From: Parasphingorhabdus litoris DSM 22379
GTDB taxonomy: Bacteria > Pseudomonadota > Alphaproteobacteria > Sphingomonadales > Sphingomonadaceae
Length of the DNA stretch: 64,000 nt
NCBI RefSeq assembly: GCF_020906275.1
Contig: NZ_CP086727.1
Location: 558,001-622,000 of the forward strand
Direction of reading: 5' to 3'
This document shows positions 25,544-34,797 of the stretch, one piece after another; within the stretch, counting starts at the first letter, position 1, and each line of letters opens with the position of its first letter. The notes under the pieces are model-generated. The model made no database searches, was not told the DNA's origin, and was given only the letters and a program-made list of their open reading frames with translations. The position numbers were made by a program, and so were the translations under genes.

Positions 25544-25630
25544 TGGTGCGGACGGCGGGACTCGAACCCGCACACCCATTTCGGATAGCAGATTTTAAGT
25601 CTGCTGCGTCTACCATTTCGCCACGTCCGC
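25544..25630 (-). tRNA. tRNA-Leu (anticodon TAA)
   Basis: The minus strand folds as an 87-base class II tRNA: acceptor GCGGACG/CGTCCGC, anticodon stem CAGA/TCTG with loop CTTAAAA giving anticodon TAA, a long variable arm, T-loop GGTTCGAGTCC, and encoded CCA at 25544-25546. Reads UUA/UUG leucine codons. No integrase or repeated tRNA end is seen beside it. Confidence 0.97.
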
Positions 25631-25756
25631 ACCGGTAGATCCAGCCATGCTGGAATATGCGACAAGCATTATTGCAAGCAGCAGGTCAAGGCCTGAGATG
25701 GCTAATTTGACATTTTTTGATGAACTGTCAGCTATTTGACAGTTTCGGACATCTGG

Positions 25757-26038
25757 TCAGCGCTTGTTGAGCTGTTCGCGGATTTCCTTGCCCGGTTTAA
25801 AATAAGGCACACGCTTGGCTGGAACCTCGACGGATTCACCCGTGCGCGGATTACGGCCAATGCGCGGTTTGCGTTCGCGAGTTGAGAAGGCACCAAAGCC
25901 GCGCAGCTCGACGCGTCCGCCATCGGCCAGTTTCTGGCTTATCTGATTGAAAAATAAGTCAACAATCTTCTCGATTTCATCTGGCTTGAGATCGGGATTC
26001 TCTTCGGCCAGCTTTTCAAGCAGTTCAGAACGTATCAT
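25757..26038 (-). CDS. ihfB: Integration host factor subunit beta
   Basis: 93 residues from ATG 26036-26038 (MIRSELLEKLAEENPDLKPDE). The HU/IHF fold is clear, including the DNA-binding arm VELRGFGAFSTRERKPRIGRNPRTGE, which holds the Pro at the arm tip (RNPRTG) used to bend DNA, and ending VPYFKPGKEIREQLN. It partners IHF-alpha to bend DNA at specific sites in replication, recombination and transcription. Follows rpsA on the same strand beyond a terminator, in the usual rpsA-ihfB order. Confidence 0.95.
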   Translation of the reverse strand: MIRSELLEKLAEENPDLKPDEIEKIVDLFFNQISQKLADGGRVELRGFGAFSTRERKPRIGRNPRTGESVEVPAKRVPYFKPGKEIREQLNKR

Positions 26039-26310
26039 GCGCATGCCTTTCCGATTGTGGGGTATCCACGGAATATCTGCTATCTGCTTCCTGCCGCTAC
26101 CATGATGCGGCATAGCGATAATGATCAGATAGTGGCAGAAAATTTACATGTTTTCAATGGGCTTTGGATTTTACATTGCAATACGTCTTGATCTGGGACG
26201 CATTGGTCGCATGGCTCCGACAGACCCACCAAGCGGTCAATGAAAAAGCCCGCCTCGGTGTCCGAGGGCGGGCTTTTTCTTGCAACAGGTTCGGGCAATC
26301 GCCCGAATGT
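26039..26310. other. rpsA-ihfB intergenic region
   Basis: A 272-bp gap holding the rpsA terminator (26243-26279) near its right side and, to the left of it, the promoter region expected for ihfB. No additional gene is seen. Short open frames on either strand here are shadows. Confidence 0.6.
26243..26279 (-). terminator. Rho-independent terminator of rpsA
   Basis: On the minus strand a strong GC stem (GCCCGCCCTCGG paired with CCGAGGCGGGC) is followed by TTTTT. It lies 32 bp beyond the rpsA stop. The symmetric A/T flanks would let it work in both directions. Confidence 0.9.
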
Positions 26311-28014
26311 TTAGTCGTCTTTCTTCTTGAGCGCTTCGCCAAGAATGTCGCCCAGGCTCGCACCGGAATCGGTAGAACCAAATTGTTCGACAGCTTGTTT
26401 CTCTTCGGCGAGCTGATGCGCTTTGATCGAGAAGTTCGGCTTCTTGGAACGGTCGAAACCGATAACCATGGCATCGACCTTTTGGCCAACCTGGAAACGA
26501 TCAGGACGCTGTTCGTCGCGGTCACGACCAAGGTCGGTCCGTTTGATGAAGCCGGTGGCACCATCGTCGCCAACCTGCACTTCAAGACCGCCATCACGAA
26601 CTTCAAGCACGGTAACGGTGGTGACCGAACCTTTCTTGAGACCGCCCGTGTCGGTTCCGCCAACTGCAGGCGCACCTTTTTCAAGCTGCTTCATACCGAG
26701 GGAAATACGCTCTTTCTCAACATCAATGTCGAGAACGATGGCTTTCACTTCTTCGCCCTTATGGTGCAGGTTCAAGGCGTCTTCGCCAGAAATGCCCCAA
26801 GCAATGTCGGACATGTGGACCATGCCGTCCACGTCGCCTTCCAGGCCAATGAACAGACCGAATTCGGTTGCGTTCTTGACTTCACCTTCAACCGTGCTGC
26901 CGACAGGATGCTTGTCCGCAAAATCGGTCCATGGGTTGGATTGCGCCTGTTTGAGGCCAAGTGAAATGCGGCGTTTCTCGGTATCGACTTCCAGAACGAT
27001 CACATCCACTTCCTGAGAGGTGGAGACGATTTTGCCAGGATGGACGTTTTTCTTGGTCCAGCTCATTTCGGAAACGTGGACAAGGCCTTCGATGCCGGCT
27101 TCCAGCTCAACAAAGGCACCATATTCGGTGATGTTGGTAACCGAACCGGTCAGCTTCGTGCCAACGGCATATTTCTCGGAAGCAGCATCCCAAGGATCGC
27201 TTTCCAGCTGTTTCATGCCAAGCGAGATACGCTGTGTGTCTTTGTTGATCTTGATGATCTGAACTTTCAGCGTGTCGCCGATATTGATCATCTCGTTCGG
27301 GTGATTGACCCGCTTGTAGCTGAGATCGGTAACGTGGAGCAGGCCATCAATGCCGCCCAGGTCAACAAAGGCACCATAATCGGTAATGTTTTTGACAACA
27401 CCTTCGGTAACCTGACCTTCAGCCAGAGACTCAATAAGTCCGCTGCGCTGTTCGGCGCGGGTCTCTTCGAGGATGGCACGGCGTGATACAACGATATTGC
27501 CACGCTTGCGGTCCATTTTCAGGATCTGGAAAGGCTGAGAAATGTCCATCAGCGGAGTAACGTCACGCACGGGGCGGACATCAACCTGGCTGCCGGGCAA
27601 GAAGGCTACGGCGCCGTCAAGATCAACCGTGAAGCCGCCTTTGACGCGTCCGAAGATAATACCGTCAACACGGTTGCCTTCGTCATATTCTTTTTCAAGC
27701 TTGTCCCAGCTGGCTTCGCGGCGAGCGCGGTCGCGGGACAGCATGGCTTCGCCGTTCACATTTTCGATGCGGTCGACATAGACTTCGACTTCATCGCCAA
27801 CATTGAGTTCGGCTTTTTGACCGGGAGCGGCGAATTCGCGCAGCGCCACACGGCCTTCTGATTTCAAGCCCACATCGATGATTGCCATATCATTTTCGAT
27901 GCCGACAACGGTGCCTTTGACCACGCGGCCTTCAAAGCCTTGATCTTCACCGCCAATTGATTCGTTTAAAAGTGCCGCGAAATCGTCGCGACTGGGAAAT
28001 GCCGTAGAGGCCAT
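26311..28014 (-). CDS. rpsA: 30S ribosomal protein S1
   Basis: 567 residues from ATG 28012-28014 (MASTAFPSRDDFAALLNESIG). It contains six S1/OB repeats; the typical cores can be read as GTVVGIENDMAIIDVGLKSEG (first), VTEGVVKNITDYGAFVDLGG, KLTGSVTNITEYGAFVELEAG, and so on. S1 binds mRNA at the small subunit and assists initiation. The length matches alphaproteobacterial S1. It sits in the conserved aroA-cmk-rpsA-ihfB order and is closed by a strong terminator. The open frame continues upstream of this start but has no family match. Confidence 0.96.
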   Translation of the reverse strand: MASTAFPSRDDFAALLNESIGGEDQGFEGRVVKGTVVGIENDMAIIDVGLKSEGRVALREFAAPGQKAELNVGDEVEVYVDRIENVNGEAMLSRDRARREASWDKLEKEYDEGNRVDGIIFGRVKGGFTVDLDGAVAFLPGSQVDVRPVRDVTPLMDISQPFQILKMDRKRGNIVVSRRAILEETRAEQRSGLIESLAEGQVTEGVVKNITDYGAFVDLGGIDGLLHVTDLSYKRVNHPNEMINIGDTLKVQIIKINKDTQRISLGMKQLESDPWDAASEKYAVGTKLTGSVTNITEYGAFVELEAGIEGLVHVSEMSWTKKNVHPGKIVSTSQEVDVIVLEVDTEKRRISLGLKQAQSNPWTDFADKHPVGSTVEGEVKNATEFGLFIGLEGDVDGMVHMSDIAWGISGEDALNLHHKGEEVKAIVLDIDVEKERISLGMKQLEKGAPAVGGTDTGGLKKGSVTTVTVLEVRDGGLEVQVGDDGATGFIKRTDLGRDRDEQRPDRFQVGQKVDAMVIGFDRSKKPNFSIKAHQLAEEKQAVEQFGSTDSGASLGDILGEALKKKDD

Positions 28015-28221
28015 ATAAGAGTTCCTTAACAGATATTTTTTCGGGCCAAGCGGTTGGTTCCGCTGGTCTTGGACCAAAACATGACCGTCACCGCATGTGA
28101 CAGCCATATCCCCCAGAAAACTGCCATAAACTGATGATGCGAAGGTTGAAGTGCAAATAGAAAAAGCTGCGCCATAGCCGGAGCGGTGCTTTACCGTTCC
28201 GTCTGGCACATCATCTTTTCG

Positions 28222-28866
28222 CTATGCCGGATCTTTGTCGCGCCGGCGGCTTATCTTCGCATTCACCAAGGCAATTGCCTGTTGAACGGCGTCGCCTATA
28301 GTCAAATCGGTCGTATCAAGCAAGTCCGCATCTTCCGCGGGCTTGAGCGGCGCCGTGACACGGCTGCGGTCCCGTTCGTCGCGTTTCAGGATATCGGCGA
28401 GGATATCATCAAAGTTCACCTTCTCGCCGCGGCGCTTCATTTCTTCGAAACGGCGAACGGCGCGCGCTTCCGATGAGGCGGTCACAAACAGCTTCACATC
28501 GGCATCCGGCGCGATGACCGTACCGATATCGCGGCCATCCAGAACGGCGCCCGCTGGCTGGTAGGCAAAGTCTTTCTGCCGCTTGTCCAGCGCACGGCGG
28601 ACCTCGGGATGGACCGAGACACGGCTGGCGAGACCACCGACGGCTTCGCTGCGCAGGCCCGGTTCGTCCAACAACGCGCCTTCAAATGCGCAGGCTTTAA
28701 CCGCGTCGTCCGGATTGTCCGCATTTCCGCGCTGCTCCCGTAAAGTCCACCCGACTGCGCGATAGAGCAAGCCGGTATCCAGAAAGGGTAGGTCGAAATG
28801 TTTCGCGAGTTCCTTGGAGATCGTGCCTTTGCCGGAGGCGGTTGGGCCATCGACCGCGATAATCAT
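28222..28866 (-). CDS. cmk: Cytidylate kinase
   Basis: 214 residues. P-loop [11 protein letters not shown] at residues 6-16, the CMP-binding region [13 protein letters not shown], and the [22 protein letters not shown] block. Phosphorylates CMP and dCMP with ATP. The start ATG overlaps the aroA stop by four bases (ATGA), so translation is coupled. It is followed by a 207-bp gap before rpsA that should carry the rpsA promoter. Confidence 0.96.
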   Translation of the reverse strand: MIIAVDGPTASGKGTISKELAKHFDLPFLDTGLLYRAVGWTLREQRGNADNPDDAVKACAFEGALLDEPGLRSEAVGGLASRVSVHPEVRRALDKRQKDFAYQPAGAVLDGRDIGTVIAPDADVKLFVTASSEARAVRRFEEMKRRGEKVNFDDILADILKRDERDRSRVTAPLKPAEDADLLDTTDLTIGDAVQQAIALVNAKISRRRDKDPA

Positions 28867-30236
28867 TTGGTGCTGTCCTGTAATGCGGTCAGCATATCCG
28901 CAAAACCCGGGAAGCTGGTTTCGGTCGGGCTCATATCATCAACCGTTGCACCCTTTTTGGTAACGAGGCCAGCCACTGCAAAGCTCATCGCGATACGGTG
29001 ATCCAGCGCTGTTTCAATCGCAGCATTTTTCTTTCCGCCGGGGATCAGTTCGCCATTTCCGGTGATGATCAAGCCGTCTTCCCTTTCGGTAACGTCCACG
29101 CCCAACAAGCTTAATCCCGCAGCCATCTGGCTCAATCGATCGGACTCCTTGACCCGCAGCTCAGACAATCCGCCGGTTATAGTGGTCCCTTCAGCCAGCG
29201 CGGCGGCGATAAACAGGATCGGAAATTCATCGATCATGCTGGGCGCGATATCGGCCGGCACGTCAATGCCAGTTAGCTTGCTATGCTTCACATGAATATC
29301 GGCAACGGGCTCACCGCCAACGGTGCGTTTCTTTTTAAAGCTGATGTCACCGCCCATTTTCTGCAGCACAGTGAACAGGCCAGCGCGGGTTGGATTTATG
29401 CCGACATTCTCGACCACGATATCCGATCCTGGGACGAGAAGCGCGGCCACGACCGGAAAAGCGGCGGAGGAAGGATCTCCGGGAACCTTGATCTTTTGCG
29501 GTGACAATTCGGCCTCGCCGGTCAGCGAAATGATCCGGCTGCCGTCCTTGTCTGTTTCGACCGTCAGGTCTGCGCCAAAGCCTTTCAACATGGTCTCGCT
29601 ATGATCGCGGGTGAGAACCGGCTCGATTACGCGCGTGACACCGGGCGTGTTTAATCCGGCAATCAGGATGGCTGATTTAACCTGAGCTGATGCCACGGGC
29701 AGGCGATATTCCATAGGCACTGCTGGGCACAGACCGCGCACGGTCAGCGGCAGGCAGGCCTTGCCGTCCGAAGACATCCGTGCGGTAAATTCAGCCCCCA
29801 TGGTCGACAGCGGTTCGATTACCCGGCCCATTGGCCGCTTGGACAGGCTGGCATCGCCCGTAAAGGTCACGCTGATATCGTGAGACGCAACCAGACCCAT
29901 CAGCAAGCGCACCGAGGTTCCGCTATTGCCCAGATCAATTGCCGTGTCCGGTTGCATGAGGCCGCCAACACCGACGCCATGCACGGTCCAGGTGTCATCG
30001 CTTTTTTCTATGGTCGCGCCCATGGCCCGCAAGGCGGCGGCGGTGGCCAGAACATCTTCACCTTCCAGCAAGCCGGTAATCTGGCTCTTGCCGACAGCGA
30101 GAGAAGAGAGAATCAGGGAACGATGCGAAATGGATTTGTCGCCCGGCACGGTAATGCGGCCGGTCAAAGGGCCAGCGGGGGTAAAGGAGGTCGCCTTTGT
30201 CCCTGCTGTCGTCTGAACTTTTGGTTTGCTGGTCAT
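28863..30236 (-). CDS. aroA: 3-phosphoshikimate 1-carboxyvinyltransferase (EPSP synthase)
   Basis: 457 residues. The motifs [18 protein letters not shown] (phosphoshikimate-binding Lys), [18 protein letters not shown] and the [12 protein letters not shown] segment ([13 protein letters not shown]) define the enzyme. The [10 protein letters not shown] form with Ala in the later position resembles class II enzymes such as the Agrobacterium CP4 type. Sixth step of chorismate biosynthesis in the cytoplasm. Overlaps cmk by four bases; divergent from the FYDLN-type gene. Confidence 0.96.
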   Translation of the reverse strand: MTSKPKVQTTAGTKATSFTPAGPLTGRITVPGDKSISHRSLILSSLAVGKSQITGLLEGEDVLATAAALRAMGATIEKSDDTWTVHGVGVGGLMQPDTAIDLGNSGTSVRLLMGLVASHDISVTFTGDASLSKRPMGRVIEPLSTMGAEFTARMSSDGKACLPLTVRGLCPAVPMEYRLPVASAQVKSAILIAGLNTPGVTRVIEPVLTRDHSETMLKGFGADLTVETDKDGSRIISLTGEAELSPQKIKVPGDPSSAAFPVVAALLVPGSDIVVENVGINPTRAGLFTVLQKMGGDISFKKKRTVGGEPVADIHVKHSKLTGIDVPADIAPSMIDEFPILFIAAALAEGTTITGGLSELRVKESDRLSQMAAGLSLLGVDVTEREDGLIITGNGELIPGGKKNAAIETALDHRIAMSFAVAGLVTKKGATVDDMSPTETSFPGFADMLTALQDSTK

Positions 30237-30416
30237 TTACGGGCTTTTTATGCGGTCATATGCGATTGAATCGCGAATGATTCGTTTCAGGATGTGAAAC
30301 GGCTTTTGACAGCGCGGCTCAGCTATGGCAAGGCGCGGCAAAATTGATTGATCGATTCCGTGAATCTTGCGAGCGGTCATTGTATATTACTGACAAATAA
30401 GGATTTGGAGCCAGCC

Positions 30417-30743
30417 ATGGTGAAGCCAGAATGGGGCACGAAGAGAACTTGCCCAAAATGCGGAACACGTTTTTACGATTTGGGTAAAGAAGACCCGGTC
30501 GCTTGCATCGAATGTGGTGAAACATGGACGCCAGAGCCAGGTTTGAAATCCAAACAGCCTATGCCGTTTGAAGAAGCGCCCAAGAAAGACGCGAAAAAAG
30601 AAGACGAAGTGGCCGATGATGATCTGGACATCAACATCGACGACGATGAGCCTTCACCAGATAATGAAGTCGATCTGGGCGGTGACGACGATTTGGGTGT
30701 CACCAAAGGTAAAGGTGACGACGACGATAACGCTGAAACTTAA
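30417..30743 (+). CDS. FYDLN-type acidic zinc-ribbon protein (TIGR02300)
   Basis: 108 residues from ATG 30417, with GGAG seven bases upstream. An N-terminal zinc ribbon (CPKC...CIEC at about residues 12-35) contains the name-giving FYDL motif (CGTRFYDLGKEDPVAC). The C-terminal half is extremely acidic (runs of Asp). The family is restricted to Alphaproteobacteria and has no settled function. It is divergent from aroA and followed by tRNA-Ala. Confidence 0.9.
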   Translation: MVKPEWGTKRTCPKCGTRFYDLGKEDPVACIECGETWTPEPGLKSKQPMPFEEAPKKDAKKEDEVADDDLDINIDDDEPSPDNEVDLGGDDDLGVTKGKGDDDDNAET

Positions 30744-30794
30744 TCGGGAAACTTGATTTTGATGCGTGCAGGCAACAATTGGGGCTTGCAATAA

Positions 30795-30821
30795 GCGGCG
30801 CGCTTGGATTAAACGCGCCGC
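30795..30821. terminator. GC-rich hairpin between FYDLN gene and tRNA-Ala
   Basis: Perfect 8-bp inverted repeat GCGGCGCG/CGCGCCGC with an 11-base loop, ending five bases before the tRNA. No T-tract follows, so it is either a weak terminator of the upstream gene or a processing signal for the tRNA leader. Confidence 0.45.
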
Positions 30822-30825
30822 ATAA

Positions 30826-30901
30826 GGGGCCTTAGCTCAGCTGGGAGAGCGCTTCGCTGGCAGCGAAGAGGTCAGCGGTTCGATCCCGCTAGGCTCCACC
30901 A
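30826..30901 (+). tRNA. tRNA-Ala (anticodon GGC)
   Basis: 76 bases: acceptor GGGGCCT/AGGCTCC, D-arm TTAGCTCAGCTGGGAGAGC, anticodon stem CTTCG/CGAAG with loop CTGGCAG giving GGC, T-arm AGCGGTTCGATCCCGCT, and encoded CCA. Reads GCC/GCU alanine codons. Confidence 0.97.
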
Positions 30902-30947
30902 ATTTTCAGGAAAAGAGCCGATCCGGGGGATCGGCGACCTGAAAATT
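30901..30947. terminator. Long two-part hairpin immediately after tRNA-Ala
   Basis: Outer stem AATTTTCAGG/CCTGAAAATT (10 bp) and inner stem GCCGATCC/GGATCGGC (8 bp) enclose a GGG loop, with a small internal bulge between them. The structure begins at the last base of the tRNA. The right arm ends in AAAATT rather than a T-tract, so termination on the plus strand would be weak. It could also be a 3'-processing structure. Confidence 0.5.
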
Positions 30948-31024
30948 CCCGCAGCGCAAGCAAGGGCCCGGAGCGGGCGGCACTCGCAACCTTTTTCCAG
31001 CTGTAGCGAGTACACACCCTTCCG

Positions 31025-32209
31025 ATGACCAAATCCCCGACCCCCTATGACGCAATCATCCTCGGTGCCGGTGGCGCTGGTCTGATGTGCGCCGCTATCG
31101 CCGGCCAGCGTGGCCGCAAGGTGCTGCTTATCGATCATGTCGATCAGCCGGGGAAGAAAATCCTGATTTCCGGTGGCGGGCGTTGCAATTTTACCAATAT
31201 CCACACCGCGCCGGACCGCTATCTCTCTGCCAACAAGCATTTCGCCAAGTCGGCGCTCAGCCGCTACACGGCGCAGGATTTCATTGATCTGGTCAATGGT
31301 CATGGCATTGCATGGCACGAAAAGACCCTCGGTCAGCTTTTTTGCGATGGCTCGGCCAAGCAGATTGTGGCCATGCTGATGGACCAATGTCCGGATGATG
31401 CGGTGACGCTGTCGCTTGGGCAATCTGTCACCGGTATCAGCCATGCGGACGGTCAGTATCATGTCTCCTACGGTGGCAAAAACGCCGCGGCACCCTCTTT
31501 GGTGATCGCAACCGGCGGGCCTTCCATCCCCAAAATGGGAGCAACCAGTTTTGCATATGATGTCGCGCGCCAATTTGGTCTGAAGATCGTAGAGCCGCGT
31601 CCGGCGCTGGTGCCGCTGACCCTCGGCGGTGAAGAAACCCTTTTCCGATCTTTATCCGGTGTGTCCGCACCGATTGTTGCAAGCTGCGGCAAGACCGCCT
31701 TTCGCGAGGCGGCTTTGTTCACCCATAAAGGCCTGTCAGGTCCGGCGATATTGCAAATATCTTCCTACTGGCGGCACGGAGAAGCTGTGAACGTTGACTT
31801 CCTGCCTGATCTGAAGCCCAATTGGCTGACCCGGTTGAAGCGGGAAGCGCCGCGTCTCACTCTAAGCAGAGCCGTAAACACACATCTGCCGGCCCGCCTC
31901 GCCGAAACCCTTCTGGATCGGATCGCTCTATCAGGCGACCTTGGTAATCTGGGGGATCGCAAGCTGGAGGAAACAGGCAGACGTCTGTCCAACTGGCGCT
32001 TCATGCCCAATGGAACAGAAGGCTATGCCAAGGCGGAGGTCACCGCAGGCGGTATCAGTACCGCGGAATTGTCGTCTAAAAATATGGAAGCTAGGCAAAT
32101 GCCCGGACTCTATGCTATCGGCGAGGCCGTAGATGTCACTGGCTGGCTTGGTGGCTATAATTTTCAATGGGCTTGGGCGAGCGGTTGGGCCGCCGGTCAA
32201 TCCCTCTAA
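31025..32209 (+). CDS. HI0933/YhiN-family FAD-dependent oxidoreductase
   Basis: 394 residues. N-terminal FAD-binding Rossmann motif ILGAGGAGLMCAAIAG, followed by the family motif KILISGGGRCNFTN. The C-terminal FAD motif is GLYAIGEAVDVTGWLGGYNFQWAWASG. TAGGISTAELSSKNMEAR precedes it, as in this family. The family includes the bile-acid reductase BaiN in gut bacteria, but most members, including this one, have no known substrate. Separated from tRNA-Ala by the hairpin; 77 bp before the helicase gene. Confidence 0.9.
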   Translation: MTKSPTPYDAIILGAGGAGLMCAAIAGQRGRKVLLIDHVDQPGKKILISGGGRCNFTNIHTAPDRYLSANKHFAKSALSRYTAQDFIDLVNGHGIAWHEKTLGQLFCDGSAKQIVAMLMDQCPDDAVTLSLGQSVTGISHADGQYHVSYGGKNAAAPSLVIATGGPSIPKMGATSFAYDVARQFGLKIVEPRPALVPLTLGGEETLFRSLSGVSAPIVASCGKTAFREAALFTHKGLSGPAILQISSYWRHGEAVNVDFLPDLKPNWLTRLKREAPRLTLSRAVNTHLPARLAETLLDRIALSGDLGNLGDRKLEETGRRLSNWRFMPNGTEGYAKAEVTAGGISTAELSSKNMEARQMPGLYAIGEAVDVTGWLGGYNFQWAWASGWAAGQSL

Positions 32210-32286
32210 ACAGACGATATTTTATCGAAAGCCGCTAGCGATTGGCATTCGCGGCGGTCTTTTTCTTTGCCACTGAACGGATTTTC

Positions 32287-34311
32287 ATGCCTTTTACCAA
32301 ACTCCCGCCGCTTCTTGCCGAAGCGCTTACCGAACGCGAATATGACAAGCCGACAGCAGTGCAGGCTGCTGTGCTGGAACCGGAGACAGAGGCGCGCGAT
32401 CTGATCGTGTCGGCGCAAACCGGTTCTGGGAAAACTGTGGCTTTTGGTTTGGCTATGGCGCCACAATTGCTGGAAGATAGTGGCAGTTTTCCCTTTCTGG
32501 TGGAACCGCTGGCACTCGTCATTGCGCCCACCCGCGAACTGGCCCTGCAGGTGAGCCGGGAACTCAAATGGCTTTATGCCAAGGCCGGCGCGCAGATCGC
32601 AACCTGTGTCGGGGGCATGGATGCATCCAAGGAACGGCGAACCTTGCGCCGCGGTGCCCATGTGATTGTTGGCACGCCGGGGCGTTTGCGTGATCATCTG
32701 GAACGCGGTGCGCTAGACCTCAGCAAGCTGCGCGTGGCAGTGCTCGACGAGGCGGACGAGATGCTCGACATGGGCTTTCGTGAAGATCTGGAAGAGATTT
32801 TGGACGCCACCGGTGAAGAGCGCCGGACATTGCTGTTTTCCGCCACAATGCCCAAAGCGATTGTCGCGCTGGCCAAGCGTTACCAGACGGATGCTTTGCG
32901 CATTTCAACCATTGGCGAAGATCGCGGCCATGGCGATATTGCCTATCAAGCGATCACGATCGCGCCTGCCGACACGGAGAACGCTGTTGTAAACTTGCTG
33001 CGCTTTCATGAAGCGGAATCGGCTATGTTATTCTGTGCAACGCGGGAAAGCGTCCGCCGTCTGCATGCCAGTTTGGTAGATCGCGGATTCAGCGCCGTGG
33101 CGCTGTCCGGGGAGCATACACAAAGTGAGCGTAACCAAGCGATGCAGGCGCTGCGGGACAAGCGGGCGCGGGTTTGTGTGGCAACCGATGTTGCAGCGCG
33201 CGGTCTGGATCTGCCGACGCTTAGCCTCGTGATTCACGTCGAAATTCCTCGTGATGCCGAGACGTTGCAGCATCGTTCCGGACGCACAGGGCGGGCGGGC
33301 AAGAAGGGAACGGCGGTTCTGGTTGTGCCTTATCAGCGGCGCAAGCGGATTGAATCTATGCTGCGCGGTGCCAAGATCGAAGCGGAATGGAAAGACGCAC
33401 CAACGCGGGCCGAAATTCGCAAGAATGACGCCGAACGGTTGATGGAAAAACTGCTCCAGCCTGTCGAAGTGGATGAGGATGATCAGGAATTGGCCCAGCG
33501 CCTGATGGCGGAGAAAACGCCGGAAGAAATTGCAGCTATGCTGGTGCAATCTCACCGCGCGAAAATGCCGGCCCCGGAACAGATGCTGGATCGTGGTGCA
33601 CAATCCAAGCCGGCCCCCGGCGGTCCGCGTCCGGGCTTTGAGGACACGGTCTGGTTCAAGATGGATGTCGGCCACAATCAGCGGGCCGATGCGCGCTGGA
33701 TTTTGCCGGTTCTATGCCGTCGCGGTCATATTACAAAGAATGAAATTGGTGCGATCCGGATCAATGGTGATGACACATTGTTCGAAATTCCGCGCCGAGT
33801 GGTTGATAAATTCACCAAGGCGATTGCGGAGAAACGCTCCAACGGAGATGACACGGATGACATCACCATCACACAGTTTGAAGGGACCCCGCGCGAAGCA
33901 GCCAAGCGTAATCGCAAAGGTGGGCGCCGTGACAATGCCGGTGGTGGCCGGGATTACAGCAATGCTAGCAAGAAGTTCGGCGGCAAGAAATTTGGTGCCA
34001 AAAAATTCGGAGACCGCAAATCAGGCGGCGGGAAATTCGACGGCCGGGATTTTGGTGGCAAAAAGAAATATGGCAAAAAATCAGATGACGGCGGCAAGCC
34101 CTATGTGAAGCGGAAATCTACCGGTGACCGCGAAGGCAATAGCGAAGGCGGCAGCAAGCGTGAACTTGGCGAAGGTTTCAAAAAGAAGTCTGACTTTAAG
34201 GGCGACCGCAAGTCGGGTCCTAAAGGCAATTTTGGCGGTAAGAAGAAAAAGCCGCATCGCGGCAAACGCCCTTTTGAAGGCAAAAAAGATCGAGGACCAC
34301 GAGCCGACTGA
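32287..34311 (+). CDS. DEAD-box RNA helicase with low-complexity basic tail
   Basis: 674 residues from ATG 32287 (MPFTKLPPLLAEALTEREYDK). All helicase motifs are visible: Q motif region, Walker A AQTGSGKT, PTRELALQ, TPGRL, DEAD, SAT, and motif VI HRSGRTGRAGKKG. After the core (about residue 360) comes a domain with a DbpA-like fold (about 460-550, WFKMDVGHNQRADARWILPVL). A tail of about 110 residues rich in Lys, Gly and Phe contains repeated KKFG units (KKFGGKKFGAKKFGDRK). Likely role in ribosome assembly or RNA turnover, akin to DeaD/CsdA. Confidence 0.9.
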   Translation: MPFTKLPPLLAEALTEREYDKPTAVQAAVLEPETEARDLIVSAQTGSGKTVAFGLAMAPQLLEDSGSFPFLVEPLALVIAPTRELALQVSRELKWLYAKAGAQIATCVGGMDASKERRTLRRGAHVIVGTPGRLRDHLERGALDLSKLRVAVLDEADEMLDMGFREDLEEILDATGEERRTLLFSATMPKAIVALAKRYQTDALRISTIGEDRGHGDIAYQAITIAPADTENAVVNLLRFHEAESAMLFCATRESVRRLHASLVDRGFSAVALSGEHTQSERNQAMQALRDKRARVCVATDVAARGLDLPTLSLVIHVEIPRDAETLQHRSGRTGRAGKKGTAVLVVPYQRRKRIESMLRGAKIEAEWKDAPTRAEIRKNDAERLMEKLLQPVEVDEDDQELAQRLMAEKTPEEIAAMLVQSHRAKMPAPEQMLDRGAQSKPAPGGPRPGFEDTVWFKMDVGHNQRADARWILPVLCRRGHITKNEIGAIRINGDDTLFEIPRRVVDKFTKAIAEKRSNGDDTDDITITQFEGTPREAAKRNRKGGRRDNAGGGRDYSNASKKFGGKKFGAKKFGDRKSGGGKFDGRDFGGKKKYGKKSDDGGKPYVKRKSTGDREGNSEGGSKRELGEGFKKKSDFKGDRKSGPKGNFGGKKKKPHRGKRPFEGKKDRGPRAD

Positions 34312-34319
34312 GTTGCCAT

Positions 34320-34787
34320 ATGACCAATCCGATCCAGATATTTGTTGATGCCGACGCCTGCCCGGTGAAAGATGAAATCTACAAGGTAGCGTATCGCCAC
34401 GAAGTGCCCGTTATGATCGTGAGCAACAGCCATTTCCGCATTCCAGCGCATCCTTTGGTCAAGCGCACGGTGGTAAGCGACGCGTTTGATGCCGCCGATG
34501 ATTATATCGCAGAACGGGCGGGTACGGGCATGATTGTCATTACATCGGACATATTGCTGGCGGATCGCTGTATCAAAACCGGGTCAGAGGTGCTTGCGCC
34601 CAATGGCAAGCCATTTACCGCCGATTCTATTGGTGCTGCGGTCGCCACCAGAGCAATCATGGCAGATCTGCGCGCGGGCATGGGCAGCGAGAATATTGGC
34701 GGACCGCCCCCATTTGGCAAAAATGATCGTTCGAAATTCCTGTCATCTCTCGATGAGATGCTGGTGCGCTTGAAACGCCAGACTTAG
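34320..34787 (+). CDS. YaiI/YqxD family DUF188 protein
   Basis: 155 residues beginning MTNPIQIFVDADACPVKDEIYKV, with conserved NSHFRIP, VSDAFDAADDYI and VITSDILLADRC segments. These acidic residues place it in the PIN-like DUF188/UPF0178 family, whose nuclease activity is suspected but not established. It starts 8 bp after the helicase gene, so the pair is probably cotranscribed, which is at least consistent with an RNA-related role. Convergent with the next gene, 10 bp away. Confidence 0.9.
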   Translation: MTNPIQIFVDADACPVKDEIYKVAYRHEVPVMIVSNSHFRIPAHPLVKRTVVSDAFDAADDYIAERAGTGMIVITSDILLADRCIKTGSEVLAPNGKPFTADSIGAAVATRAIMADLRAGMGSENIGGPPPFGKNDRSKFLSSLDEMLVRLKRQT

Positions 34788-34797
34788 CTCGCCGTCA

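Noticed and set aside
26164..26964. 266-codon plus-strand frame opposite rpsA
   Set aside because: Antisense shadow of the highly biased S1 gene; no ribosome site and no recognisable motif.
25544..30901. tRNA-Leu and tRNA-Ala as integration sites for a mobile island
   Set aside because: No integrase and no repeated tRNA 3' end were found nearby; the genes between are core housekeeping.
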